DNA from: an uncultured Bacteroidales bacterium | GTDB taxonomy: Bacteria; Bacteroidota; Bacteroidia; Bacteroidales; UBA932 | DNA: 64,000 bases | Assembly: GCA_934700615.1 (NCBI GenBank) | Contig: CAKUXR010000009.1 | Location: 1 to 64,000 of the forward strand | Reading direction: 5' to 3' | In this document: one piece after another, positions 43,240 through 56,397 of the stretch | Layout: every line of letters starts with the position of its first letter | Numbering within the stretch: position 1 is the first letter of the stretch | The notes under the pieces: model-generated | Seen by the model: only the letters and a program-made list of their open reading frames with translations | What the model was told of the DNA's origin: nothing | Databases searched by the model: none | Program-made: the position numbers and the translations under genes

Positions 43240-44889
43240 TTATCGTTTCGGAATTGCAGACAAAATAGCATCGGTATCTGGACTTCCGGAGGCCATAATC
43301 TTTTCCCGTAAACGTTTCGCACGATTATACAGTTTAGGTTCTCCATCATCCATAATCACACTTATGGATTTATAAGAGAATCCAAGTACCAACAGAGAAA
43401 ATAGCAACACATCAGAAACCTTAATTGTCGGACATGCCGCAGTCAATTTCGACACACTATTCGACGAAACAGCATCCGCAGCGGAAGAAATCCGCTTACG
43501 GCAGTCATCATCATTCCGAAGTTTATAAATGATTTCGGCATAAGGTTGAATCAATGAATTCCGGTTCAATGAATATTGTTTTTTCAGCATGTCATCTATC
43601 ATCCTGGCTAAGAAAATCAAATCCATCGACCGCCCTGCATCCACTTTTTGAAGCGACTCAATCTTTTCACGGATTTCATTGACTGAACGGACAGCCTCCA
43701 GCATCTTCATTTCGTAAGAAATACTTTTCCGTCGGGAATACCTGACAAAAAGAACAACAATCAAAACAATCAGAAGAACAAGAACTACAATGGAAAAGAT
43801 ATATATGATAACCGTCTTTTCTCTTTTAATTTTTTCAAGCCTGGCAACATCCTCATAGTATTTTTTCTGGACTCTTACAGTTGACGATTCCAAAGCTTTC
43901 ACTGTCAGTGTCTCCTCAAGTTCAAGCAGCTGTTCAGATACAGCTAAACGTCTTGTGATATTTCCAGTATCTTCCAAAACAGATTTCTCCGCATTCAAAG
44001 AATACATATATGCTCTAGAATCCAAGCACCGTGCATAGGACGAATCCAGACAGGCACGTGCCTTGTCAACCAGCCCTTTCTGTTTATAGGCTTTAGCCAG
44101 TCCGGCATAATTATAGCTGTCAAGATCCGCACCACAACCAATGATTTCATCACATATGGAAATAATGCCGTCAGAATTCCCCATCCCGCTCATGAGCTGA
44201 TAATATGCACTTACTCTCAACGCTTCCACAAGCAATAAAGAATTTTTTTCCTGTCTTGCCTCTGCCAGGACCGCCAGAATATGCTCGTCCGCTTCCGGAA
44301 ACCTGCCGCAATTCATAAGCGCGGATGCGAACTGAAGTGCAGCAAAATCAAGATGTTCCTTCTTGCCAGCCTTCCTAAAATAATCACATGCCCGTGAATA
44401 ATACGATGCACTTTCCGGACTGTTATATGTCAACGCATACAAGTCTGCTATGCTTCTGCATGACATTCCGCAAAAGAACCAGTCTTCTGCATCATCAGCA
44501 AGTTTCAACGCACGCATGAACTGAACTGCAGACTCTTCATATTTAAGGGAATCCTGCAGCTGGTCGCCATAATAAAAATGAAAAAGAATGCGGTCTCTTC
44601 TTGTACCATGCCTTTCAAAATAATCTTCATATTTTCTTATTTCCGGAAGAAACGTTCCGTCATCCACACTTTGCTTATCCAAAGCCATCGCATACAATAC
44701 CGCATATCTGGCTCTATATGACAAACCGAGATGGCCAGTAAGACCCAGGCTGTCCAACTTCTTGATTGCAAGTTCCGGAGCAGACTCGACAAGGCTCTCC
44801 ACCATATCCAATTCCTGGTACCGTCGTGAACACGAACCGACCAGAAGAACTGCAATAGTCAACAAGAAGAATCCAAACAATTTTCTCAT
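43240..44889 (-). CDS. TPR lipoprotein with membrane span and HTH-like tail
   Basis: A 549-residue protein with a lipobox VGSC (Cys20), then helical TPR-type repeats over about 30-330 (for example EESAVQFMRALKLADDAEDW and YSRACDYFRKAGKKEH), a coiled segment, one membrane helix near 356-377 and a cytoplasmic part to 549. The last 70 residues (SDVLLFSLLVLGFSYKSISVIM, then LYNRAKRLREKI) resemble a LuxR-type helix-turn-helix or the DUF6377-like tail of similar Bacteroidales proteins. So it may sense something in the periplasm and act on DNA from the membrane. It is immediately upstream of the propeller operon on the same strand, which makes that its likely target. The DNA-binding role is inferred. 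Confidence 0.8.
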   Translation of the reverse strand: MRKLFGFFLLTIAVLLVGSCSRRYQELDMVESLVESAPELAIKKLDSLGLTGHLGLSYRARYAVLYAMALDKQSVDDGTFLPEIRKYEDYFERHGTRRDRILFHFYYGDQLQDSLKYEESAVQFMRALKLADDAEDWFFCGMSCRSIADLYALTYNSPESASYYSRACDYFRKAGKKEHLDFAALQFASALMNCGRFPEADEHILAVLAEARQEKNSLLLVEALRVSAYYQLMSGMGNSDGIISICDEIIGCGADLDSYNYAGLAKAYKQKGLVDKARACLDSSYARCLDSRAYMYSLNAEKSVLEDTGNITRRLAVSEQLLELEETLTVKALESSTVRVQKKYYEDVARLEKIKREKTVIIYIFSIVVLVLLIVLIVVLFVRYSRRKSISYEMKMLEAVRSVNEIREKIESLQKVDAGRSMDLIFLARMIDDMLKKQYSLNRNSLIQPYAEIIYKLRNDDDCRKRISSAADAVSSNSVSKLTAACPTIKVSDVLLFSLLVLGFSYKSISVIMDDGEPKLYNRAKRLREKIMASGSPDTDAILSAIPKR

Positions 44890-44999
44890 AACCTACCTAC
44901 GAGTTTACAGAACCATTTACAACACATCATTCTTTACAAAACAAAGACTGCTTCAGGAGAAATGTGAGATACGCAATGCTTTCATGCTGATTTTCAGAA

Positions 45000-45007
45000 C
45001 AAAAATA
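45000..45007 (-). promoter_or_regulatory. -7 box for the TPR/HTH gene
   Basis: TATTTTTG on the minus strand fits the -7 consensus, placing the start about 100 bases before the ATG at 44889. It lies just past the rpoC terminator, which supports separate transcription. No clear -33 box. Confidence 0.35.
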
Positions 45008-45042
45008 ACAATTTTCCAGAAATACTCACAATTTCAAGTCAT

Positions 45043-45077
45043 AAAAAAGCCGGGCGATGAATGAATCACCGTCCGAC
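45043..45077 (-). terminator. Rho-independent terminator after rpoC
   Basis: On the minus strand a 12-bp stem (one A-C mismatch, two G-T pairs; 45066-45077 with 45049-45060) with a five-base loop is followed by TTTTTT. It closes the tuf-rpoC transcript. Confidence 0.85.
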
Positions 45078-45102
45078 AAATTATGCTGTGATGTAGTGAC
45101 CG

Positions 45103-49353
<4,251 letters not shown>

Positions 49354-49379
49354 ATTATATCAAATCAAATTGACTGTAA

Positions 49380-52300
49380 TTAATCAAGTGTCACTTTAAG
49401 TCCCAGACCTCTGAGCTCATGGAGAAGCACATTGAGAGACTCAGGGATACCCGGTGTCGGCATCGGCTCGCCCTTGACGATAGCCTCGTAGGTCTTGGAC
49501 CTTCCGGTAACGTCATCAGACTTGACTGTCAGGATTTCCTGAAGCGCGTTAGCTGCACCGAATGCCTCAAGTGCCCAAACCTCCATCTCTCCGAATCGCT
49601 GACCTCCGAACTGAGCTTTACCTCCGAGAGGCTGCTGAGTGATGAGAGAGTAAGGTCCGATAGATCTGGCGTGCATCTTGTCATCAACCATGTGACCGAG
49701 TTTGATCATATAGATGATACCGACAGTAGCGAACTGGTCGAACCAGTCTCCTGTACCACCGTCTCTGAGGTGGGTGCTGCCATATCTAGGAAGTCCAGCC
49801 TTATCTGTGTAAGCACAGATTTCATCAAGGCTTGCACCGTCGAAAATAGGTGTACTGAACTTGACTCCAAGTCTCTCGCCTGCCCATCCGAGAACGGTCT
49901 CGTAAATCTGACCGAGGTTCATTCGTGAAGGCACACCGAGAGGGTTCAGGACAATGTCAACAGGGGTACCGTCCTCGAGGAACGGCATATCCTCTTCCCT
50001 TACGATCTTCGCTACGATACCCTTGTTACCGTGGCGGCCGGCCATCTTGTCACCGACAGTGATCTTTCTCTTCTTGGCGATATAAACCTTGGCGAGCTGC
50101 ATTACGCCGTTGCCGAGTTCATCACCGACATTGACCTTATCTGAAGCACGCTTCTTGAGAGCCTCAGCTTCCTTGACTGCAAGACAGTAGTTGTTGATGA
50201 GCTCACGAACCATGTTGTTGATTCTGTCATCCTCAGTCCACCTGTTGGAATTGACATTGTTATAGTCGATGTCCCTCAGGATTTCTGCGGTAATGACCTG
50301 TCCCTTAGGGATTACGTCAACACCATAGAGGTCGCTCACGCCGACACTCTTCTTGCCCTCCACGAGAGCTACGAGTTTCTCGAAGAACTTGGTTCTGAGA
50401 GAAGTTGTCTTCTTGTTGAAGTCCTCTTCAATGATAGCAAGCTTGGCATTGAGTTCTGCCTTTGCGCCCTTGCGGTTTCCTTCCTTCGCAACCTTTGCGT
50501 ACAAAGATGTCTTGATGATGGTACCGCTGAGTGACGGATTGGCCTTGAGGGAAGCATCCTTCACGTCTCCGGCCTTGTCTCCGAAGATGGCACGGAGGAG
50601 TTTCTCCTCAGGTGACGGATCGCTCTCACCCTTAGGGGTAATCTTACCGACCATGATGTCGCCCGGCTCGATGTGGGCACCTACGCGCACAATACCGTTC
50701 TCATCAAGGTTTCTGGTAGCATCCTCGCTCACGTTAGGAATATCGGAAGTAAGTTCCTCCATTCCGCGCTTGGTCTCACGGACCTCCGCGATATACTCGT
50801 CAACATGTACTGATGTAAGGATATCCCATCTTACCATCTTCTCGGAGAGCACGATAGCATCCTCGTAGTTGTAACCCTTCCAAGGCATGAACGCTACCAT
50901 GAGGTTACGTCCGAGTGCAAGCTCACCGTTCTGGGTGGCATAACCCTCAGTCATCACCTGTCCAGGAACGACTCTGTCACCCTTTCTTACGATAGGCTTC
51001 AGGCAGATTGTCGTGCTCTGGTTGGTTCTCCTGTAGATAGGGAGATGATAGACGGTAATATCAGGTGAGAAGCTTACATACTTCTCGTCGTCAGTACGGT
51101 CATATTTCACATGGATCTCATTGCCGTCCACATATACGACCTCTCCTGCTCTCTCTGCCATGACCTGAGTCCTGGAGTCGATGCAGACTCTCTCTTCAAG
51201 GCCGGTACCTACGATAGGTGACTGCGGCTTAAGAAGCGGAACGGCCTGACGCATCATGTTCGCACCCATCAATGCTCGGTGGGCATCATCATGCTCCAAG
51301 AACGGAATGAGGGATGCAGCGACAGACGCCATCTGGTTAGGAGCAACGTCCATGTAGTTAACCTCCTCCTTGGAGACTACAGGGAAGTCGGCCTCGAGAC
51401 GGCACTGGATTCTGTCCTCCTCGATTGTTCCGTCATCGTCCATCTTGACATTGGCAAGAGAAACGAGCTGGTCTTCCTCCTCCTCTGCGCTCATGAACTT
51501 CCAGCCGGTATTGCTGAGGTCCACTTTTCCGTTCTCTACCTTACGGTAAGGAGTCTCGATAAATCCGAGGTCATCGATCTTCGCATAAACGCAAAGAGAT
51601 GAGATAAGACCGATGTTCGGTCCCTCAGGAGACTCGATAGGGCAAAGACGTCCGTAATGCGTATAGTGTACGTCTCGAACCTCGAAACCTGCCCTGTCTC
51701 TTGAAAGACCTCCAGGACCGAGTGCTGAGAGACGACGTTTGTGTGTCACTTCTGCCAGAGGGTTAGTCTGGTCCATGAACTGTGAAAGCTGGCTGGTTCC
51801 GAAGAATGAATTGACAACTGATGACAATGTCTTCGAGGTAATAAGCTCACCTGGAGAGAACTGCTCGTTGTCACGGACATTCATCTTTTCACGGATTGTC
51901 CTTGCCATTCTTGAGAGACCTACACTGAACTGGTTTGCAAGCTGCTCACCTACGGTACGCACCCTACGGTTGCTCAAGTGGTCGATATCATCGACTGTCG
52001 CTTTCGAATTTATAAGTTGTATGAGATACTTGATGATCTCAGTGATATCTTCCTTTCTGAGAACTCTCAAATCCGGATCAGCATCGAGATTGAGCTTCTT
52101 GTTCAGACGATATCTACCTACGATACCGAGATCGTACCTCTTTTCAGAGAAGAACAACTTGTCGATTACATCCCTTGCTGTTGTCTCATCAGGCGGTTCT
52201 GAATTCCTGAGCTGTTTGTAGATGTAATTGACGGCTTCTTTCTCCGTATTGGTCGGATCTTTCTGCAGGGTGTTGTATATGATGACATACTCCTTGTCTG

Positions 52301-53198
52301 TCTCCTCGTCTTTCTGGAGGAGGACAGTCTTGACCTCTGCATCAAGAAGTTCCTGGATAGTCTCGTCATCGATAACGTCGCCGCGCTCTACAACCGGCTC
52401 GACACGCTCGATAGGAATAACCTCTCCAGTGTCTTCATCAACGAAATCCTCATTCCAGGTCTTAAGTACTTTCGCAGCCAATTTTCTGCCTTCGTTTGCC
52501 TTAAGGGTATCTGGTGTGGCTTCGATTTCCTCTGCAAGACCAAAGATGTTGATGATGTCCTTGTCAGCGTCGAAACCGATAGCACGCAGGAGTGTTGTTA
52601 CAGGGAGCTTCTTCTTACGGTCAATGTATGCGTACATGACATTGTTGATGTCAGTAGCAAACTCAATCCACGAACCCTTGAATGGAATGATACGGGCAGA
52701 GTAAAGTTTTGTACCGTTCGCATGAAGTGTCTGGTCAAAGAAGACGCCAGGTGACCTGTGCAACTGTGAAACAATGATACGTTCTGAACCGTTGAAGACG
52801 AAAGTACCTGCAGGTGTCATGTAAGGGATGCTTCCGAGGAATACATCCTGAACCTTGGTATCGAAGTCAACATGTTCCGGATCACTACATGAAAGGCGGA
52901 GTTTTGCCTTAAGAGGGACACAGTATGTCGTACCTCTCTCTAGACATTCTTCAATTGAGAACTGAGGTGGATCGATGAAATAATCGATAAATTCCAGCTT
53001 ATAGTTATTTCTCGTGTCCTCAATCGGAAAAATTTCCTGGAAAACTTTATACAGACCTTCGTTCTTTCTATTTTCAGGAGTGGTGTCAAGCTGGAAGAAA
53101 TCTCTGAATGATTTCAGCTGCACCTCGAGAAGATCCGGATAATCCAGGATTTTAGATGTGGCGAAATTTATTCGTTTATTTGTAGTCTTATTTGACAT
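49380..53198 (-). CDS. rpoB: RNA polymerase beta subunit
   Basis: A 1272-residue subunit. The rifampicin region reads GTSQLSQFMDQTNPLAEVTHKRRLSALGPGG near residue 470-500, wild-type in character (SQFMDQ, HKRRLSALGP). KMAGRHGNKG near 1040 and the C-terminal LRGLGLKVTLD are typical. It is separated from rplL by about 100 bases containing a terminator-like hairpin. Confidence 0.98.
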   Translation of the reverse strand: MSNKTTNKRINFATSKILDYPDLLEVQLKSFRDFFQLDTTPENRKNEGLYKVFQEIFPIEDTRNNYKLEFIDYFIDPPQFSIEECLERGTTYCVPLKAKLRLSCSDPEHVDFDTKVQDVFLGSIPYMTPAGTFVFNGSERIIVSQLHRSPGVFFDQTLHANGTKLYSARIIPFKGSWIEFATDINNVMYAYIDRKKKLPVTTLLRAIGFDADKDIINIFGLAEEIEATPDTLKANEGRKLAAKVLKTWNEDFVDEDTGEVIPIERVEPVVERGDVIDDETIQELLDAEVKTVLLQKDEETDKEYVIIYNTLQKDPTNTEKEAVNYIYKQLRNSEPPDETTARDVIDKLFFSEKRYDLGIVGRYRLNKKLNLDADPDLRVLRKEDITEIIKYLIQLINSKATVDDIDHLSNRRVRTVGEQLANQFSVGLSRMARTIREKMNVRDNEQFSPGELITSKTLSSVVNSFFGTSQLSQFMDQTNPLAEVTHKRRLSALGPGGLSRDRAGFEVRDVHYTHYGRLCPIESPEGPNIGLISSLCVYAKIDDLGFIETPYRKVENGKVDLSNTGWKFMSAEEEEDQLVSLANVKMDDDGTIEEDRIQCRLEADFPVVSKEEVNYMDVAPNQMASVAASLIPFLEHDDAHRALMGANMMRQAVPLLKPQSPIVGTGLEERVCIDSRTQVMAERAGEVVYVDGNEIHVKYDRTDDEKYVSFSPDITVYHLPIYRRTNQSTTICLKPIVRKGDRVVPGQVMTEGYATQNGELALGRNLMVAFMPWKGYNYEDAIVLSEKMVRWDILTSVHVDEYIAEVRETKRGMEELTSDIPNVSEDATRNLDENGIVRVGAHIEPGDIMVGKITPKGESDPSPEEKLLRAIFGDKAGDVKDASLKANPSLSGTIIKTSLYAKVAKEGNRKGAKAELNAKLAIIEEDFNKKTTSLRTKFFEKLVALVEGKKSVGVSDLYGVDVIPKGQVITAEILRDIDYNNVNSNRWTEDDRINNMVRELINNYCLAVKEAEALKKRASDKVNVGDELGNGVMQLAKVYIAKKRKITVGDKMAGRHGNKGIVAKIVREEDMPFLEDGTPVDIVLNPLGVPSRMNLGQIYETVLGWAGERLGVKFSTPIFDGASLDEICAYTDKAGLPRYGSTHLRDGGTGDWFDQFATVGIIYMIKLGHMVDDKMHARSIGPYSLITQQPLGGKAQFGGQRFGEMEVWALEAFGAANALQEILTVKSDDVTGRSKTYEAIVKGEPMPTPGIPESLNVLLHELRGLGLKVTLD

Positions 53199-53233
53199 AT
53201 TCTGCCTTTGAAATGAGAAAAACTTAAATACGA

Positions 53234-53269
53234 CAAAAAGGTTTAGAGCCTATAATCCGACTCTAAACC
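53234..53269 (-). terminator. terminator-like attenuator between rplL and rpoB
   Basis: A perfect 9-bp stem (GGTTTAGAG with CTCTAAACC, 53240-53248 and 53261-53269), 12-base loop, followed on the minus strand by TTTTT. Its position between rplL and rpoB parallels the partial terminator of E. coli that lowers rpoBC output relative to ribosomal proteins. Confidence 0.75.
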
Positions 53270-53301
53270 TGAATTCGTTCCCATCTAGGGGAGAAGCGAA
53301 G

Positions 53302-53679
53302 TTATTTAACCTCAACTTCTGCACCAGCCTCTTCAAGAGTAGATTTGATCTGCTCTGCTTCTGCCTTAGATACTTTCTCTTTCAAAGTTGCACCTGGAGC
53401 CTTGTCAACAAGTTCCTTTGCCTCCTTAAGACCAAGTCCGAGGAGATCCTTAACGGTCTTGATAACGTTAAGTTTAGCGTCACCAGCTGACTTGAGGATT
53501 ACGTCGAACTCTGTCTGCTCTGCTGCTGCAGCCTCGCCGCCAGCAACTGGAGCTGCTACTGCAACTGCTGCTGCAGCTGGCTCGATACCGTACTCTTCCT
53601 TGAGAACTTTAGCAAGTTCCTGAACATCTTTTACAGAAAGGTTAACCAACTCTTCTGCAAGTGCTTTTACATCTGCCAT
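53302..53679 (-). CDS. rplL: 50S ribosomal protein L7/L12
   Basis: A 125-residue stalk protein: N-terminal dimerisation helix, an alanine-rich hinge near 38-52, and the C-terminal factor-binding domain with KLNVIKTVKDLLGLGLKEAK. Present in multiple copies per ribosome and bound through L10, whose gene precedes it. The hairpin after its stop codon may favour its high level over rpoBC. Confidence 0.98.
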   Translation of the reverse strand: MADVKALAEELVNLSVKDVQELAKVLKEEYGIEPAAAAVAVAAPVAGGEAAAAEQTEFDVILKSAGDAKLNVIKTVKDLLGLGLKEAKELVDKAPGATLKEKVSKAEAEQIKSTLEEAGAEVEVK

Positions 53680-53709
53680 AATAAATTGTATTGTTAAAAT
53701 TGTTAATAA

Positions 53710-54240
53710 CTATTTCTCTTCTTTTTCTGAAAGGGTCTTTACGATGCCTGCAAGTTTGTCGCCAGCTGACTGAAGAGCTGAGATGACGTTCTTTGCAGGA
53801 GACTGGAGAAGACCGATGATATCGCCAAGGAGTTCCTCTTTAGACTTGATAGCTGCGAGTTCCTCGAGCTTGTCAGCGCCTACGAAGGCACATTCCTGAA
53901 CGTAAGCACCCTTGAGTGCAGGTTTCTCAAAACCATCCTTCTGGAACTTCTTGATGAGCTTTGCAGGAGCATTTGCAACCTCTGTGTACATGATTGCAGT
54001 ATTTCCTTCGAGCGTAGAAACAAGGAGGTTCATCTCCTCATTGTTCAGTTCCTTGATAACGTGATGGAAGAGTGTATTCTTTACAACTGTAAGCTTGATA
54101 TTCGCCTCGAAGCAAGCTCGGCGGAGCTTAGTTGTCTGCTCAGCATTAAGACCGGAGACGTCGGTAATGTAGAAATTAGGAGTCTCCTTAATCTGTGCTG
54201 AGATAGATTCAATTATCTGGGCTTTTAATTCTTTTCTCAT
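53710..54240 (-). CDS. rplJ: 50S ribosomal protein L10
   Basis: A 176-residue protein forming the base of the L7/L12 stalk. The N-terminal rRNA-binding part (LRRACFEANIKLTVVKNTL) and the C-terminal helix that docks L7/L12 dimers are present. In E. coli L10 represses its own operon through the leader; here only 15 bases separate it from rplA, so any such site must overlap rplA. Confidence 0.97.
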   Translation of the reverse strand: MRKELKAQIIESISAQIKETPNFYITDVSGLNAEQTTKLRRACFEANIKLTVVKNTLFHHVIKELNNEEMNLLVSTLEGNTAIMYTEVANAPAKLIKKFQKDGFEKPALKGAYVQECAFVGADKLEELAAIKSKEELLGDIIGLLQSPAKNVISALQSAGDKLAGIVKTLSEKEEK

Positions 54241-54255
54241 AACATTGAACTTTTA

Positions 54256-54954
54256 TTATTCAGCACTGAATGACTTAATATCGAGTTTGATACCAGGGCT
54301 CATGGTAGTGCAGATAGCTGCACCCTTGAGATATGTTCCCTTAAGTGTCTGTGGCTTAAGCTTGAGGATAGCTGACATCACAACCTTTGCATTGTCGTAA
54401 ATCTGCTCTGGTGTGAAAGAAGCCTTTCCGATAGCTGTGTGGATAATACCGGTCTTGTCAACCTTGAAGTCGATCTTACCAGCCTTAACCTCCTTTACAG
54501 CGTTGCCTACAGCCATTGTAACTGTACCGGTCTTAGGGTTCGGCATGAGTCCTCTAGGTCCGAGGATACGTCCGATGATACCGACCTTGGCCATCACTGA
54601 AGGAGTACAGATGATAACGTCTACATCTGTCCAGCCACCTTTGATTTTCTCAATGTACTCGTCGAGTCCTACGTAGTCAGCACCGGCCTCTTTAGCCTCA
54701 GCCTCCTTGTCAGGAGTACAGAGAACGAGGACACGTGTCACCTTACCTGTTCCGTGAGGAAGTGAAACGACGCCACGGATCATCTGGTTTGCCTTACGAG
54801 GGTCAACACCGAGATTTGCTATAAGCTCAACTGAAGAATCGAACTTTGTATAAGTGATTTCCTTGAGGATACCACACGCTTCAGAAAGCTCGTACTGCTT
54901 TGACGGATCATACTTTGCCAATGCAGCCTGCATGTTTTTAGAAAGTTTACTCAT
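54256..54954 (-). CDS. rplA: 50S ribosomal protein L1
   Basis: A 232-residue protein of the L1 stalk binding 23S rRNA. It carries LPHGTGKVTRVLVL, GPRGLMPNPKTGTVT and the C-terminal TSPGI-like TTMSPGIKLD. Lies 12 bases after rplK. In E. coli it autoregulates the L11-L1 operon. Confidence 0.98.
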   Translation of the reverse strand: MSKLSKNMQAALAKYDPSKQYELSEACGILKEITYTKFDSSVELIANLGVDPRKANQMIRGVVSLPHGTGKVTRVLVLCTPDKEAEAKEAGADYVGLDEYIEKIKGGWTDVDVIICTPSVMAKVGIIGRILGPRGLMPNPKTGTVTMAVGNAVKEVKAGKIDFKVDKTGIIHTAIGKASFTPEQIYDNAKVVMSAILKLKPQTLKGTYLKGAAICTTMSPGIKLDIKSFSAE

Positions 54955-54966
54955 GTCGCATGTGAT

Positions 54967-55413
54967 TTATTTAACGTCAGCAGGGAAAACACCTGTAACT
55001 TTGATACCCATACTTCTAGCTGTACCAGCTACCATCTTCATTGCTGCAGCAAGTGTGAAAGCGTTCATATCTGCCATCTTGCCTTCTGCAATTGTGCGGA
55101 CCTGATCCCAAGACACACTGGCAACTTTCTGCCTGTTAGGCTCTCCAGAACCTTTCTGGATCTTTGCAGCTTCTTTAAGAGATACTGCTACCGGTGGCTG
55201 CTTTACAACGAAAGTGAAAGACTTGTCTGAGAAGACTGTAATGACAACTGGAAGCACTTTACCTGCAGAACCCTGAGTTGCTGCATTGAACTGCTTGCAG
55301 AAGTCCATAATGTTCAGTCCTTTAGAACCGAGAGCCGGTCCCACCGGAGGCGCAGGATTCGCAGCTCCACCTTTGATCTGGAGTTTAATGAATCCGGTTA
55401 CTTCTTTTGCCAT
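54967..55413 (-). CDS. rplK: 50S ribosomal protein L11
   Basis: A 148-residue protein of the GTPase centre. The proline-rich NPAPPVGPALGSKGLNIMDFCK and the C-terminal MGIKVTG are canonical. It supports RelA-type stringent signalling in other bacteria. Starts four bases after nusG. Confidence 0.98.
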   Translation of the reverse strand: MAKEVTGFIKLQIKGGAANPAPPVGPALGSKGLNIMDFCKQFNAATQGSAGKVLPVVITVFSDKSFTFVVKQPPVAVSLKEAAKIQKGSGEPNRQKVASVSWDQVRTIAEGKMADMNAFTLAAAMKMVAGTARSMGIKVTGVFPADVK

Positions 55414-55417
55414 GATT

Positions 55418-55990
55418 TTATTCTTTAGTTACTTGATTAAAGTTGAGTTCGAGCAGAGTCTTTCTGCCGAAGATCATAACTATGACTTTGATTTTGCTTC
55501 TGTCGGCTGCAATCTCATCGACTGTACCATCGAAACCACTGAAAGGTCCGTCTGTAATCTTGACTGAATCGCCCACCTGATAATCGACTTCGGTAACTGC
55601 CTGTGTCTCGGTCTGCTCATCCTGCTGTCCAAGAAGACGCTTGACTTCGTCGGGCCTGAGAGCTACAGCTTCCATGTCGTTAGGATTCTTGCTGTCTTTC
55701 TTCTTTTCAGAGAGGAATCCGGCAAGTCCAGGTATGACGTGACTGCGGATAAGGTATTCAGAATCTTTGCCAAGTTCAGCCTCAATAAACACATATCCCG
55801 GGAAAAGAATCTTTTCAGTAGCAACTCTCTTTCCGTTCTTTATGGTATATTTACTTTCAAGGGGAACAAGAACCTGAGATATTTCTTTCTGAAGATCCAC
55901 GCTCCTCTCGATCTCTTTATCGAGGTACTCTTTGACTTTCTTCTCTTTGCTTCCTGCAGTCCTAAGGACGTACCATTTTTTATCGCCCAT
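55418..55990 (-). CDS. nusG: transcription antitermination factor NusG
   Basis: A 190-residue factor with an N-terminal NGN domain (KKWYVLRTAGSKEKKVKEYL; LFPGYVFIEAEL near 70) and a C-terminal KOW domain (YQVGDSVKITDGPFSGFDGTV near 135). It couples RNA polymerase to Rho or the ribosome. An insertion of about 15 lysine-rich residues near 95-110 (SEKKKDSKNPNDME) is typical for the phylum. Lies between secE and rplK. Confidence 0.97.
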   Translation of the reverse strand: MGDKKWYVLRTAGSKEKKVKEYLDKEIERSVDLQKEISQVLVPLESKYTIKNGKRVATEKILFPGYVFIEAELGKDSEYLIRSHVIPGLAGFLSEKKKDSKNPNDMEAVALRPDEVKRLLGQQDEQTETQAVTEVDYQVGDSVKITDGPFSGFDGTVDEIAADRSKIKVIVMIFGRKTLLELNFNQVTKE

Positions 55991-56005
55991 GGTAATGAAT
56001 AAAAA

Positions 56006-56194
56006 TTACAGTGTGTAGATTGCTGTCATCAGATACTGGAAAATGTAGTCAATGACAAAAAGCACAGCAGCAATGATGACAGTTGCGACCATGACAAGCA
56101 GAGCAGAGCTCTGAAGACTTGACCATGATGGCCACGCCACCTTCTGGGTGAGTTCTTTGTATGACTCTTTCAGATAGTTAATGAACTTTCTCAT
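56006..56194 (-). CDS. secE: preprotein translocase subunit SecE
   Basis: A 62-residue single-span membrane protein: amphipathic helix with YKELTQKVAWPSW followed by a hydrophobic helix to the end. This is the short form of SecE found outside gamma-proteobacteria, part of the SecYEG channel. Position between tRNA-Trp and nusG is the usual one. Confidence 0.95.
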   Translation of the reverse strand: MRKFINYLKESYKELTQKVAWPSWSSLQSSALLVMVATVIIAAVLFVIDYIFQYLMTAIYTL

Positions 56195-56275
56195 CTTTTC
56201 TTTTAATGGACACCACTTGTTGGAAGCTTGCGCAGTGTCTGTTAAACATTACCAAATCGTAACCTTTGATATTAG

Positions 56276-56347
56276 CAGGGGCAGAGAGATTCGAACTCCC
56301 ATCAATGGTTTTGGAGACCACTATACTAGCCCTTATACTATGCCCCT
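56276..56347 (-). tRNA. tRNA-Trp (CCA)
   Basis: A 72-base cloverleaf: acceptor AGGGGCA with TGCCCCT, discriminator G, anticodon loop with CCA, T-arm GTTCGAATC. The 3' CCA is not encoded. Located between tuf and secE, as in many bacteria. Confidence 0.95.
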
Positions 56348-56397
56348 GTATTATGGTGCCGGAACAAAACCGGCACCTATTTCAATTTCAATAGAAA

